In this document: piece after piece, positions 42,001-51,238 of the stretch
Layout: every line of letters begins with the position of its first letter
Position numbering within the stretch: the first letter of the stretch is position 1
DNA from: Bacillus sp. MYb209
GTDB taxonomy: Bacteria; Bacillota; Bacilli; Bacillales; Bacillaceae_G
Direction: 5' to 3'
Length of the DNA: 64,000 nucleotides
Assembly (NCBI RefSeq): GCF_002975175.1
Contig: NZ_PCNZ01000004.1
Span: 1 to 64,000, forward strand
Made by a program: the position numbers and the translations under genes
The notes under the pieces: model-generated
Told to the model about the DNA's origin: nothing
Databases searched by the model: none
What the model saw: the letters and a program-made list of their open reading frames with translations, nothing else

Positions 42001-42663
42001 CTACTCCCATTTATAAGTCCAAAATTGTTCAAGTTGCAGCCATTTTAATGTTGCTGCATCTTTGTTTTTTATTTTTGCATGTGTTTCTTCAAGCATTGCT
42101 TCTGTTTGTGAACGATGCGCGCCTAGTGCAGCTAATTTATATTCAAATACTTCACTAATATTATTTACAACATCCGGCTCACCTAAAACAGCTTCGCGAT
42201 TTCTCGTAATCGCAACCGCATGAATGACTGGACGCTCTTCTTTTGGCATACGCGATACAGCGCGAACTACAGCGCGGCCAAATGCATCATGATCTGGATG
42301 TACTCCGTGTTCTGGATAAAATGTAATAATTCGAGATGGATTTACTTCTTGAATAATCGCTTCGATTTTATCTGCAACAAAATCAACATCTTCAAATTCT
42401 AACGTTTTATCATGGAAACCAAGCATTCTTAAATCTTGAATCCCCATCGCTTCACATGCATCTTTTAATTCTTTTTCACGGATATTTGGAATCGTTTCAC
42501 GGTTAGCGAATACATTTTTCCCCATGTTACGTCCCATTTGTCCAAGAGTACCACATGCATACGTTACAGGTACTCCTTGGTCTGTTAATAAGCGAATTGT
42601 TCCTCCCGCAGCAAATGCTTCATCATCTGGATGCGGAAATACAACAAGTACATGTCTCTCCAT
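42001..42663 (-). CDS. bshB2: Bacillithiol biosynthesis deacetylase BshB2
   Basis: 220 residues of the PIG-L/LmbE zinc deacetylase family, which removes the acetyl group from GlcNAc-malate in bacillithiol synthesis. VVFPHPDDEAFAAGGTI carries the HPDDE zinc motif and YPEHGVHPDHDAFGRAVV the third histidine. The KNVFANRETIPNIREKEL region is characteristic of BshB2/YojG rather than BshB1. It starts 15 bases after yojF, with GGAGGGAAA before the ATG. The pair is conserved in Bacilli. Confidence 0.94.
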   Translation of the reverse strand: MERHVLVVFPHPDDEAFAAGGTIRLLTDQGVPVTYACGTLGQMGRNMGKNVFANRETIPNIREKELKDACEAMGIQDLRMLGFHDKTLEFEDVDFVADKIEAIIQEVNPSRIITFYPEHGVHPDHDAFGRAVVRAVSRMPKEERPVIHAVAITRNREAVLGEPDVVNNISEVFEYKLAALGAHRSQTEAMLEETHAKIKNKDAATLKWLQLEQFWTYKWE

Positions 42664-42678
42664 AAGTTTCCCTCCTTC

Positions 42679-43029
42679 TTACTTAAATGGTGTTAAGCTT
42701 AACTCAAGCGCTACCGCTAAGCGACCTTGGTTATCATGCCCTGCTAGTAATAAACGCTCTTTATCGTCTATTTCCCAGTGCGTAATGCCTTCTGCATATA
42801 CCCAGCCATGATCCATTTTCAAACCAACTCGGTATGGGTTTGTTCCAGTTATTTTCCCGCGCTCAAAGCGAATAATTGCATTTCGAATGAATGCTCCAAC
42901 TGTCATCATCTTTTCATTAAAGTGTGACGCATACGCTCCATTCGTCGTTTCTAAATGAATATATACATCTTTATTTACAAAACGTTCAATTTCATTTTGA
43001 ATAAGAGAACTATCTTTTACTATTTCCAT
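42679..43029 (-). CDS. yojF: YojF family protein (DUF1806)
   Basis: 116 residues, beta-rich, with HLETTNGAYASHFNEKMM and KMDHGWVYAEGITHWEID as family blocks. Always linked to bshB2, and presumably a partner in bacillithiol metabolism, but without a proven activity. GAGGTGAA lies before the ATG. First gene of the yojF-bshB2 operon. Confidence 0.9.
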   Translation of the reverse strand: MEIVKDSSLIQNEIERFVNKDVYIHLETTNGAYASHFNEKMMTVGAFIRNAIIRFERGKITGTNPYRVGLKMDHGWVYAEGITHWEIDDKERLLLAGHDNQGRLAVALELSLTPFK

Positions 43030-43291
43030 CGGAATTCACCTCTTTAAACCATTTTACGCAAAAATAATGTAAATTGCTATCTCTATATTAGAGGACAACG
43101 CTCACTTTTCCTAATAATTTGCACTGTGTTTTTTATATTTTTTATATGATATGTAAAAATCACATTTTTTCCTTCACTTTGTTAAATAGTTTTCTTTCTT
43201 TTTTGAATTTGCTACAATATATTTTATCCCATGTTAATGCAGTGAGATACATTTCGACAATTGAATACATACTTTAAAGAAGGTGACATGC

Positions 43292-44617
43292 TTGGAACAA
43301 TCAGCACATGAAGTAGCAAATTGGCAATATTATTTTGCAATTGCCGTATTTTTAGTCACGTACGGTTTTATTATTTCTGAGAAATTGAATCGTGCTGTAA
43401 TCGCACTATTCGGTGCTGTTATTATGATTATTTTTGGAATTGTAGATTTACATACTGCTTTCACATCACATATTCAATGGGAAACGATCACCCTTTTAAT
43501 TGGGATGATGATTCTCGTACATATTACGAGTCAATCAGGCGTATTTGAATTTGTAGCCATTAAAGCAGCAAAAGCAGCTGGCGGAAAACCAATCCGCATT
43601 TTATTATTACTATCCCTATTAACCGCTGTTGGTTCTGCATTTTTGGACAACGTAACAACCGTATTATTAATCGTACCTGTTACACTATCCATTACACGTA
43701 TTTTAAAAGTAAACCCTGTTCCTTATTTAATTTCAGAAGTACTATTTTCAAATATAGGCGGAACAGCAACATTAATCGGTGATCCGCCTAACATTATGAT
43801 TGGATCAGCTAATAAGCATTTAGACTTTAATGCCTTCTTATTAAACTTAGCTCCAATCGTAATCATTATTTCTATCGTTACACTCGGTATTATTTACTTC
43901 ATGTATCGTAACAAACTAAAAACAACAACTGAGCAAATCGATAAACTAATGGCATTAAATGAAAAAGATTATATTAAAGATCAAAGCCTCCTTTTAAAAT
44001 CCATTACGATTTTAGGACTAACTATTTTAGGCTTTGTACTTCATTCTATTATTCATGTAGACGCTGCCGTTATTGCGATGACAGGTGCTACACTCCTTAT
44101 GTTAATCGGCGTGAAAGAACATGATATTGAAGATATATTCGCCCACGTTGAATGGGTAACCATTTTCTTCTTCGCCGGACTATTCGTTCTCGTTGGCGGG
44201 TTAATTGATATCGGACTTATTTCTTCACTCGCAAAAAAAGTAATCGACGTAACAAACGGTGACATCGGTTTCGCTGCGATACTTATCTTATGGGTATCTG
44301 GCATCGCATCTGCGACGATCGACAATATCCCATTTGTCGCAACAATGATCCCGCTTATTCAAGATTTAGCTACAGGACTCGGACTATCTGTCGACTCTCC
44401 GCAAATCGAAGTACTATGGTGGGCGTTATCTCTCGGAGCTTGCTTAGGAGGAAACGGAACGTTAATCGGAGCATCAGCAAACGTAGTCGTTGCTGGTATT
44501 GCAAAACGTGAAGGACATGGATTCTCTTATATGGACTTCTTAAAAATCGGTTTCCCATTAACAATCATTGCGCTATTGTTATCACATGCTTACATTTATT
44601 TGCGTTATTTAATGTAA
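43292..44617 (+). CDS. SLC13/ArsB-NhaD type ion transporter
   Basis: 441 residues, eleven or twelve hydrophobic helices. HIQWETITLLIGMMILVHITS and GSAFLDNVTTVLLIVPVTLSI, then GGTATLIGDPPNIMIGSANK, are repeated in the second half as ATIDNIPFVATMIPLI and GGNGTLIGASANVVVAG. This is the twofold inverted repeat of the ion transporter superfamily (ArsB, NhaD, citrate carriers). The likely role is Na+/H+ antiport or anion transport. I prefer TTG at 43292, six bases after AAGGTGA. A GTG three codons earlier lies inside that site. Monocistronic. Confidence 0.83.
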   Translation: MEQSAHEVANWQYYFAIAVFLVTYGFIISEKLNRAVIALFGAVIMIIFGIVDLHTAFTSHIQWETITLLIGMMILVHITSQSGVFEFVAIKAAKAAGGKPIRILLLLSLLTAVGSAFLDNVTTVLLIVPVTLSITRILKVNPVPYLISEVLFSNIGGTATLIGDPPNIMIGSANKHLDFNAFLLNLAPIVIIISIVTLGIIYFMYRNKLKTTTEQIDKLMALNEKDYIKDQSLLLKSITILGLTILGFVLHSIIHVDAAVIAMTGATLLMLIGVKEHDIEDIFAHVEWVTIFFFAGLFVLVGGLIDIGLISSLAKKVIDVTNGDIGFAAILILWVSGIASATIDNIPFVATMIPLIQDLATGLGLSVDSPQIEVLWWALSLGACLGGNGTLIGASANVVVAGIAKREGHGFSYMDFLKIGFPLTIIALLLSHAYIYLRYLM

Positions 44618-44651
44618 AGGTTGTATTGCATGAAATTATATCGTCAAATAC

Positions 44652-44684
44652 AAAAGGTTTGCAGCATAGTGCTGCAAACCTTTT
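44652..44684. terminator. Bidirectional terminator
   Basis: Fifteen-base perfect stem AAAAGGTTTGCAGCA, loop TAG, complement, T run. Confidence 0.85.
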
Positions 44685-44687
44685 TCA

Positions 44688-44915
44688 TCACCAGAATATA
44701 CCTATAATTGCTAATCCACCTAAAATCATACCACCAATTTGTCCGATGATTGCCGGTGATAATTGAACACCTTTTCTCACTTCAACAACCGGTCTTTCGT
44801 GTCTTAGTTGTTGGACTTCACTTTGAAGTTGATGTACACTTCCGTGTAGTTCTTTAATTAGTTCTTTTAATTCAGCGACCTCTTCGTTTACTGGCTTACT
44901 TTTTTCTAAGTTCAT
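44688..44915 (-). CDS. Small coiled-coil membrane protein
   Basis: 75 residues: heptad-rich first half (VAELKELIKELHGSVHQLQS, then EVQQLRHERP) and one C-terminal helix (IIGQIGGMILGGLAIIGIF). Resembles small anchors with an internal coiled coil for self-association. AAGGAG lies before the ATG. No function known to me. Confidence 0.65.
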   Translation of the reverse strand: MNLEKSKPVNEEVAELKELIKELHGSVHQLQSEVQQLRHERPVVEVRKGVQLSPAIIGQIGGMILGGLAIIGIFW

Positions 44916-45013
44916 CTCGCATAACTCCTTATAAATTCAATCAGTGCACTGTAAATTTTCGCCAATTACCGTTATATCTCCTGCATACTACATATATAAT
45001 ATGGAATGTACTT

Positions 45014-45565
45014 TTAATCTTGCAGCACTATCCATTCATCCCGCAATATCCCCATAATCATACGATCAAAACACTTTCCATCTCTTTGAACTGCTTCTCT
45101 CATACATCCTTCCATCTGAAAACCCATCTTTTTATACAGTGCAACGGCAGCTTTATTATAGGAAATAACATCGAGACCAACCCGGTGTAAATTTATTTCA
45201 TAGAAAGCATACTTTAAAATAAGATGTATTGCTTCTCTCCCATATCCTTTTCCCCTATCATTTGCATCCCCTATTCCAATGGCTAATAAACCTGTTCTGT
45301 TATTCCACTCTATGCCATGAATTGCAACAAAACCAATTAAGCGATCATCTTGAACTGTTCTTAACATGAAAGAAATACTATTTGATCTCCGTCCCTTTAG
45401 TAGTTCATCATTTGATATTTCATGTAAAGATTGCGGGAATGCTAAATCTGTATCTACATTTCTTAAATACTCACTATCCTCTTGCCACACAGCCATTACT
45501 TCAGCATCCGTTGCTCTAATAGCTGATAATTTAATTGTTTTATCTCGAAAAAGATTAATTGTCAT
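45014..45565 (-). CDS. GNAT family N-acetyltransferase (RimJ/RimL type)
   Basis: 183 residues. IKLSAIRATDAEVMAVWQED is the family start, LLAIGIGDANDRGKGYGREA the acetyl-CoA pyrophosphate loop (RGKGYG), and HRVGLDVISYNKAAVALYKKMGFQMEGC the C-terminal block with the N-A-A-LY-K-GF pattern. It should acetylate a small amine or a protein N-terminus. AAGGGGAG precedes the ATG. Monocistronic. Confidence 0.88.
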   Translation of the reverse strand: MTINLFRDKTIKLSAIRATDAEVMAVWQEDSEYLRNVDTDLAFPQSLHEISNDELLKGRRSNSISFMLRTVQDDRLIGFVAIHGIEWNNRTGLLAIGIGDANDRGKGYGREAIHLILKYAFYEINLHRVGLDVISYNKAAVALYKKMGFQMEGCMREAVQRDGKCFDRMIMGILRDEWIVLQD

Positions 45566-45746
45566 CTGAAACTCCCCTTTTTTAAAATAGCGGGGACAGT
45601 AATTCTAGCCTATTTATCCCCTTGTTCCATAAACTGTTTTTTTTTAATGGGATACTTACAATAAGCGCCGACATTGGCACATCTCCTCTACATTGAATTA
45701 ACTTCATTGTATAATTTTTCATTTATTCTAACAATAACAACGATAA

Positions 45747-45778
45747 AAAGACCCTCCAAATTTAGAGGGCCTTCCTAA
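45747..45778 (-). terminator. Terminator of the siderophore import operon
   Basis: AAGGCCCTC and GAGGGTCTT-type stem with TTTTTATCG on the minus strand. Confidence 0.7.
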
Positions 45779-45791
45779 CAACCAAACGATA

Positions 45792-46700
45792 TTACTTCGT
45801 AAACATTTTCTCCGCTTCATCCATTGCTATTTTGTTACCTAAGGCAGAATAGTCAAGCCATGGTTGGTCATTAATAATGTATACGTGCTTACCTTTAACA
45901 GCTTTTAAATCTTTCCAAATCGGTGTTTCTTGAAGTTGTTTAAATGCTGCTTTTGCTTTATCGTCTCTATTTACGACAACGAAAATAGCATCCGCATCAA
46001 AGTCAGGTAATACTTCTTGTGAAATTACTTCGAAAGGACGGTTTCCATCAATTTTCTCTACACCATTTGCAGGTTGTAATCCTAAGTCTTGGAATAAGAT
46101 TGGTCCCATCGGTCTTTTCGTACTAAATACACGTAATTCTTTTGCAGTAACGCGAATTGCCATTACTTTTTCGTTATTACCTAGTTCTTTATCTATTAAA
46201 CTTTTTACTCGTTTTGATTGTTCTTCATAGTCTTGAATATATTTATCTGCTTCTTTCTCACGGTTTACAAGCTTACCAACTTCTTTTAAATGATCTCTCC
46301 ACGTGCCTTCATCTAAATTGAAAGAATGTGTTTTTGCAATTTTTTCGTATTTCGCTAAATCTTTGCCAGCATATTTTTCATCAACATAAATTTCAGATGG
46401 TTTTAATTGTAGTAATGCTTCCATATTTGGATCTGTTACAACACCAAGTTTCTTCGTATCTTTCAGCCGTTCTTTTGCGTGCGGTAAGAAATCTTTTAAA
46501 TCTCCACCAATAACAGAACCTACTGGTGTAATTCCTAATGCAAGTAAATTATTCGTTAAGTGAATAGACATCGAAGCAATTTTTGGATCATTACTTTTTC
46601 CTGTTTTTTTAGTTGCCTCTTCACTAGATTTCGTTTGACCACATGCTGATAAAACGAAAATACACATAATGCTAAATAAAATGGAAAGTTTCTTTTTCAT
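45792..46700 (-). CDS. Iron-siderophore ABC transporter substrate-binding lipoprotein
   Basis: 302 residues. Lipoprotein signal with lipobox LSACG at residues 17-21. Two-lobed class III binding protein (FhuD/FepB type): PKIASMSIHLTNNLLALGITPVG opens the first lobe, DFDADAIFVVVNRD and VKGKHVYIINDQPWLDYSALG the second. It presents a ferric siderophore to the two permease subunits encoded upstream. No ATPase gene is in the operon, so an ATPase from elsewhere must serve it. AGAGGAG precedes the ATG. Confidence 0.9.
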   Translation of the reverse strand: MKKKLSILFSIMCIFVLSACGQTKSSEEATKKTGKSNDPKIASMSIHLTNNLLALGITPVGSVIGGDLKDFLPHAKERLKDTKKLGVVTDPNMEALLQLKPSEIYVDEKYAGKDLAKYEKIAKTHSFNLDEGTWRDHLKEVGKLVNREKEADKYIQDYEEQSKRVKSLIDKELGNNEKVMAIRVTAKELRVFSTKRPMGPILFQDLGLQPANGVEKIDGNRPFEVISQEVLPDFDADAIFVVVNRDDKAKAAFKQLQETPIWKDLKAVKGKHVYIINDQPWLDYSALGNKIAMDEAEKMFTK

Positions 46701-46721
46701 ATGTTCTCCTCTTTGAAGTAT

Positions 46722-47738
46722 TTATTTTGTTTTTGTAAGTAAATAAAGAAAATACGGCGCTCCTAAAGCCGCTACTACTACACCAGCTGGAATAGAGTTT
46801 GGCTTGAATACAGAACGACCTATCGTATCTGCGAGTACTAAAATAATCATTCCAATAATGCCAGCTAACGGAAGGAAGTGTTGATAGGTAGTACCTACTA
46901 ACTTCCTTGCAATATGCGGAGAAACTAAGCCGATAAAGCCAATTCCCCCTGCCATTGATACACTTGCACAAGACAATCCTACCGCTGTAGCTAAAAGCAG
47001 TAACCGTTCTTTTTGAACAGATACACCAAGTCCTGCTGCTACACTATCACCTAGTGACAGTGCATTTAACGTTTTAGATTTTAACCATGCGTACGGAGTT
47101 AATATAAAAATCCACGGTACTAATGCAAGAACATGAATCCAATCTTTTCCCCACACGTTACCAACTAGCCATCTAGAAGCGAATGTATACGTCTCATCAT
47201 TTAACTTGAGAGAGAAAAATAACGAAAGTGCACTAAAACCAGCTGAAACTGCAATCCCAACGAGAATAAGTCTTATAGGAAGTAAACCTTTTGACCGGTC
47301 ACTCGCAAGTAAAATAATAAGAAATGCAGCTAACACTCCCCCGCCAAACGTAAATAACGGTATTAAAATCGATGCACTCTCGTTAATAGACTGAAAGAGA
47401 GTAACGAATACAATTAGCCCGAAAGATGCACCCGAATGTAATCCGAGAATACCTGGATCTGCGAGTGCATTACGAGATAGCCCTTGCAAAATCGCACCAG
47501 AAACTCCAAGGCCAATACCTGCTAACATTGTGATGATTATTCTTGGCATACGATAATCGTATAGCACGGTTGCACTCTCAAAATCACCATAGCCAAAAAG
47601 CGTTTGAATTACTTTGAGCGGTGCGATGCTCAGCGTACCTGTATTTAAACTAATTAAAATTACAGCGATACTTATACATCCGAAAATTGTAGTTACAGTA
47701 ATAGCTCTCTTTTTATCCGTGTTAAAAAGATCCTTCAC
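46722..47738 (-). CDS. FecCD-type siderophore ABC permease, second subunit
   Basis: 338 residues with about ten helices. RMPRIIITMLAGIGLGVSGAILQGLSRNALADPGILGLHSGAS is the family hallmark (BtuC/FhuB type). The C-terminal GGIGFIGLVSPHIARKLVG is the coupling region for the ATPase. The start is a GTG at 47738, directly after the stop of the preceding permease, with GGGAGGG upstream. It pairs with the product of 47739-48773 to import iron chelates. Confidence 0.92.
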   Translation of the reverse strand: MKDLFNTDKKRAITVTTIFGCISIAVILISLNTGTLSIAPLKVIQTLFGYGDFESATVLYDYRMPRIIITMLAGIGLGVSGAILQGLSRNALADPGILGLHSGASFGLIVFVTLFQSINESASILIPLFTFGGGVLAAFLIILLASDRSKGLLPIRLILVGIAVSAGFSALSLFFSLKLNDETYTFASRWLVGNVWGKDWIHVLALVPWIFILTPYAWLKSKTLNALSLGDSVAAGLGVSVQKERLLLLATAVGLSCASVSMAGGIGFIGLVSPHIARKLVGTTYQHFLPLAGIIGMIILVLADTIGRSVFKPNSIPAGVVVAALGAPYFLYLLTKTK

Positions 47739-48773
47739 TTATAACTCCCTCCCAACTTTACGTGCTATATAAAGGAAGAACGGAACTCCAACAAGAGCTA
47801 CCATAATTCCTATCGCAAGTTCTTTAGGAGGATTTACTGTTCTTGCCCCTAAATCAGCTAACACCAATAACATAGCTCCTAATAATGCTGACATAGGAAT
47901 AATAAGCCGATAATTAACACCTACTAATTTTCTAGCGATGTGCGGAATAACAAGTCCTACAAATCCAATGGAACCAACAGCTGAAACAGACACACCTGCA
48001 AGAATGACTACTATAATCATCCCAAGTATTCTCGTTCGGTTCGTTTTCACACCTAAATTCGTAGCAACATCATCCCCCATTGATATGAGTGAAATAGATC
48101 GCCCTAGCACTGTTGCAAAAACAATCGTTATGAGAATAATAGGCACTAAAAATTTCAAGTGTTCCCACTTAACCCCCGCAACACCACCAGCAAACCAAAA
48201 CGCTAAATCTTGGCTTAAATCATAATAAATTGCAATACCTGAACTTAATGAGTGTAAAAGCGCTGCCATAACTGCCCCAGCAATCGTTAACCTCATCGGT
48301 GTTAACCCTCCTGATGTTGCCGATCCGATAATAAAAATGAGTATGGTACTTAAAACTGCTCCAATAAAGGAAACAATCATTAAGTAGGAATACGGCATAT
48401 GCGGGAAAAAGGCAAAACTAAGTGCTACTACAAACATCGCACCTGCATTTATTCCGAGCACACCTGCATCAGCTAAAGGATTTCGTGTTACTCCTTGCAT
48501 AACAGCACCAGCAACTGCAAAAGCAGCTCCTACAACTGCCGCTCCAATTACCCTTGGGAGCCTTAATTCATAAATAATTTGATGCTGCGTTAATTTCGGA
48601 TTGTAATCAAAAACCGCTGCCCATACCGTTTGCAAATGAATATCCTTTGCACCGAATGCAACGGCTAAAAATATAGATCCAATTAAACATACAATTGTTA
48701 AGCTCATGAAACATACGAACTTAATATGTATCCAGCGATTATTACCAGCATGTACAGTAGACTTATGTAACAT
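47739..48773 (-). CDS. FecCD-type siderophore ABC permease, first subunit
   Basis: 344 residues, ten helices. RLPRVIGAAVVGAAFAVAGAVMQGVTRNPLADAGVLGINAGA carries the family block, and SIGFVGLVIPHIARKLVGVNYR the ATPase-coupling loop. First gene of the three-gene operon; a perfect Fur box lies 63 bases upstream. Heterodimer with the next permease. Confidence 0.92.
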   Translation of the reverse strand: MLHKSTVHAGNNRWIHIKFVCFMSLTIVCLIGSIFLAVAFGAKDIHLQTVWAAVFDYNPKLTQHQIIYELRLPRVIGAAVVGAAFAVAGAVMQGVTRNPLADAGVLGINAGAMFVVALSFAFFPHMPYSYLMIVSFIGAVLSTILIFIIGSATSGGLTPMRLTIAGAVMAALLHSLSSGIAIYYDLSQDLAFWFAGGVAGVKWEHLKFLVPIILITIVFATVLGRSISLISMGDDVATNLGVKTNRTRILGMIIVVILAGVSVSAVGSIGFVGLVIPHIARKLVGVNYRLIIPMSALLGAMLLVLADLGARTVNPPKELAIGIMVALVGVPFFLYIARKVGREL

Positions 48774-48835
48774 GTTTCATTTCATCCTTTATATTCAGTT
48801 GTTTTTTATAATTATTTTTTATTTATAATCATTAT

Positions 48836-48850
48836 TGATAATAATTATCA
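48836..48850. promoter_or_regulatory. Fur box
   Basis: TGATAATAATTATCA, an exact 7-1-7 inverted repeat matching the Bacillus Fur consensus. Neighbouring TCATTATTGATAATAATTAT gives overlapping matches. It places the siderophore import operon under iron control. Confidence 0.88.
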
Positions 48851-49014
48851 TTTTCATTTAGATATTATATCCCCACTTTTTTTAAATAGCAAACTATTTT
48901 TTTACTTTGTTAAAATATTAAAACACTTATTACAATTCCCTTCTAAAACTTACAAATACATGCAAAATAGACTACTGTTTTATTTTTAAAATTGTAGTAT
49001 ACTTAGTCATTATT

Positions 49015-49809
49015 TTGAGTTTTCTAATAAATGCATCGAAGGTGACACAATGTTCTAAACAACTACTACATTTCACTTACGAGCAAGCATTATCCTGCTT
49101 GTTCCCAGTCGTTATTTTTTTAACACTAGCCCTTTCAAAAATCATTTCTATCCCAGGATTATATCGCTATGATTTCATACTCATTGTATGTCTTCTTATG
49201 CAATGGATTATGTACAAGACTGGACTTGAGACGAAAGACGAATTAAAAGTAATTACTGTTTTTCACCTCATTGGCCTTCTACTAGAAATATATAAAGTAC
49301 ATTTCGGTTCATGGGGTTATCCTGAAGAAGCGTATTCGAAGGTTTTTGGAGTTCCACTTTATAGCGGTTTTATGTATGCAAGCGTCGCAAGTTACATATG
49401 TCAAGCGTGGAGAAGATTGCATTTACAAATGTATAATTGGCCGAAAGCCATTTTTGCCGTGCCGTTAGGAGCAATGATTTACTTCAATTTTTTCACACAC
49501 CATTTTCTATATGACTTTAGATGGGTATTAACTTTACTTTTATTTATTGTTTTCTTTCGAACATTTGTGGAATTTTCATTACAAGGTGTTACATATAAAA
49601 TGCCGCTCGTTCTCTCCTTTTTCCTTATTGGATTCTTTATTTGGATTGCAGAAAACATCGCTACTTTCTTCGGAGCATGGCAATACCCAAATCAATGGGA
49701 AACATGGAACCTCGTTCACCTTAGCAAAATTAGCTCATGGTTTTTACTCGTTGTCATTAGCATTATGATTGTTACACAATTAAAACATTTGAAGCAGTCG
49801 AAAAGATAA
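49015..49809 (+). CDS. DUF817 family integral membrane protein
   Basis: 264 residues, about eight helices. HFGSWGYPEEAYSKVFGVPLYSGFMYASVASYICQAW and WIAENIATFFGAWQYPNQ-WETW are the DUF817 signature blocks, with aromatic and carboxylate residues in the membrane. No transport or enzyme activity is established for the family. The start is uncertain: TTG at 49015 and GTG at 49042 are both in frame, and neither has a strong ribosome site. Monocistronic, ended by the hairpin at 49864. Confidence 0.8.
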   Translation: MSFLINASKVTQCSKQLLHFTYEQALSCLFPVVIFLTLALSKIISIPGLYRYDFILIVCLLMQWIMYKTGLETKDELKVITVFHLIGLLLEIYKVHFGSWGYPEEAYSKVFGVPLYSGFMYASVASYICQAWRRLHLQMYNWPKAIFAVPLGAMIYFNFFTHHFLYDFRWVLTLLLFIVFFRTFVEFSLQGVTYKMPLVLSFFLIGFFIWIAENIATFFGAWQYPNQWETWNLVHLSKISSWFLLVVISIMIVTQLKHLKQSKR

Positions 49810-49863
49810 TGATGATTATGTAAATACATATTAGAAACAACTAATCTTCTTTGCTTGCTCAAT

Positions 49864-49899
49864 AAAAAAACGAAATCCATCTAGGATTTCGTTTTTTTA
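49864..49899. terminator. Bidirectional terminator
   Basis: AAAAAACGAAATCC, five-base loop and complement with T runs on both sides. Confidence 0.8.
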
Positions 49900-50355
49900 C
49901 TAAAGAGCTTTAATAATTCGTTCCATCGCCTTCATTTGACCAATATGATCCGCTTCATGGTAAAGCATCATACCGTAAAGCTCCCCTACTGTTTCCAATC
50001 CTAGGAATGGCTCTGGAAGTTTATTTTCAAATGCTTCTGCTGGAATTTCATGAATGCGCTTTGCTTGTTCTTTTAATTGAGCTGTTAACACTTCTAATGA
50101 TGGTCCTTCTTTTTCCCATTTAGATGGTCTCGATCCATATCCAAACATACCTGGATATTCAGTTGGTAAGTGTTTAAACTCTCTTCCAAACATGAAAGTT
50201 TCTGCTGCACTTAACACGTGACCGATATGCCAACGGATTGTGTTATTAAAGCCATCCGGCTGCGTATCCGCAGTTTTGTCATCTAAAGTTTCCATAAATT
50301 TAAGTAATGCTCCACGCGTTATTTCAAATTGTTTTAAACCAACTATTCTATTCAC
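49900..50355 (-). CDS. DinB family protein
   Basis: 151 residues, four-helix bundle of the DinB/YfiT group. Metal ligands: IRWHIGHVLSAAETFMFG for the first histidine and MMLYHEADHIGQMKAME for the C-terminal HxxxH pair. These proteins bind a divalent metal; some are thiol-dependent S-transferases using bacillithiol. GGAAATG precedes the ATG. Monocistronic. Confidence 0.83.
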   Translation of the reverse strand: MNRIVGLKQFEITRGALLKFMETLDDKTADTQPDGFNNTIRWHIGHVLSAAETFMFGREFKHLPTEYPGMFGYGSRPSKWEKEGPSLEVLTAQLKEQAKRIHEIPAEAFENKLPEPFLGLETVGELYGMMLYHEADHIGQMKAMERIIKAL

Positions 50356-50560
50356 TCTATCATTTCCTTTCTTATATACAGTTTATTATCAGCGGAGAAT
50401 ATCCCACTGACTAAAGTTTCACTTTGTTTAATCTATCAGAAACAATCAAGAAATACACCTAATATGCTTACTGAAAACAATAAAAAAAGGTCCACTCCTC
50501 GTAAATATAGAATTACTTACTGCACAAATATTTCAGTAAACAAAAGAGGAGTGTAATTAC

Positions 50561-51049
50561 ATGTTAGATGTTTTAAAACAACAATATAATCTTATTAGCT
50601 CCACTCGAGAAGCTTTATTTACGTTTTTAGAAGAAATTTCACTAGAAAAATTGCACAGCACGGTTCCTAACTTCGGAAATGGCAGCATTATAAAAACCCA
50701 TATTCATGTAGCAGATTGCTATCGATACTGGCTCGGATCATTCGCATTTAACCAAAAACGAGCAGATTTTTCATTTGCTAGCGATTATGAAATTGAACAT
50801 GCAGATGTCGCGAAAGTCCGTGCCAGGTTTAAGTTAGTAGATGAAACTGTACAACATTTTTTAGATGAATACAATGACCGGTGGCTCGAAAATATAGCAA
50901 ATGAAGTAAAATGACAAAAAGAACCTTGGAGCACAACTCCGCTATGGCTTTTAACTCATACGGAAACACATGAATTTCATCATAAAGGACAAATTGTATC
51001 AATGGCTCGTCACCTCGGATACACTCCTCCTGATACAGACCTTAGTTAA
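50561..51049 (+). pseudogene. DinB family gene interrupted by TGA
   Basis: The first 117 codons encode a DinB domain (IKTHIHVADCYRYWLG with the first metal histidine). TGA at 50912-50914 stops it. The same frame continues for 45 codons: QKEPWSTTPLWLLTHTETHE, then FHHKGQIVSMARHLGYTP, the C-terminal metal-binding helix with the two histidines, ending at TAA 51047-51049. The position is where a tryptophan (TGG) would fit, so a single G-to-A change explains it. The truncated product lacks two metal ligands and is probably inactive. Confidence 0.85.
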
Positions 51050-51136
51050 TTCAATTGTTCTAAAGATCGACTTATAATAACCGCCAATAACGTTAAAATT
51101 TATTTATACTAATACAACTGAACTAAATAATCACAA

Positions 51137-51186
51137 AAAGAAAGAGCACGTTTTGATCAATCTTTTTCAAAGCACGCTCTTTCTTT
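51137..51186 (+). terminator. Terminator after the broken DinB gene
   Basis: AAAGAAAGAGC paired with GCTCTTTCTTT around an imperfect loop. Confidence 0.65.
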
Positions 51187-51238
51187 CCATAAATAAGCTT
51201 AATCATTTATTATGTTACTCGTCCAACTGCAACACCTG

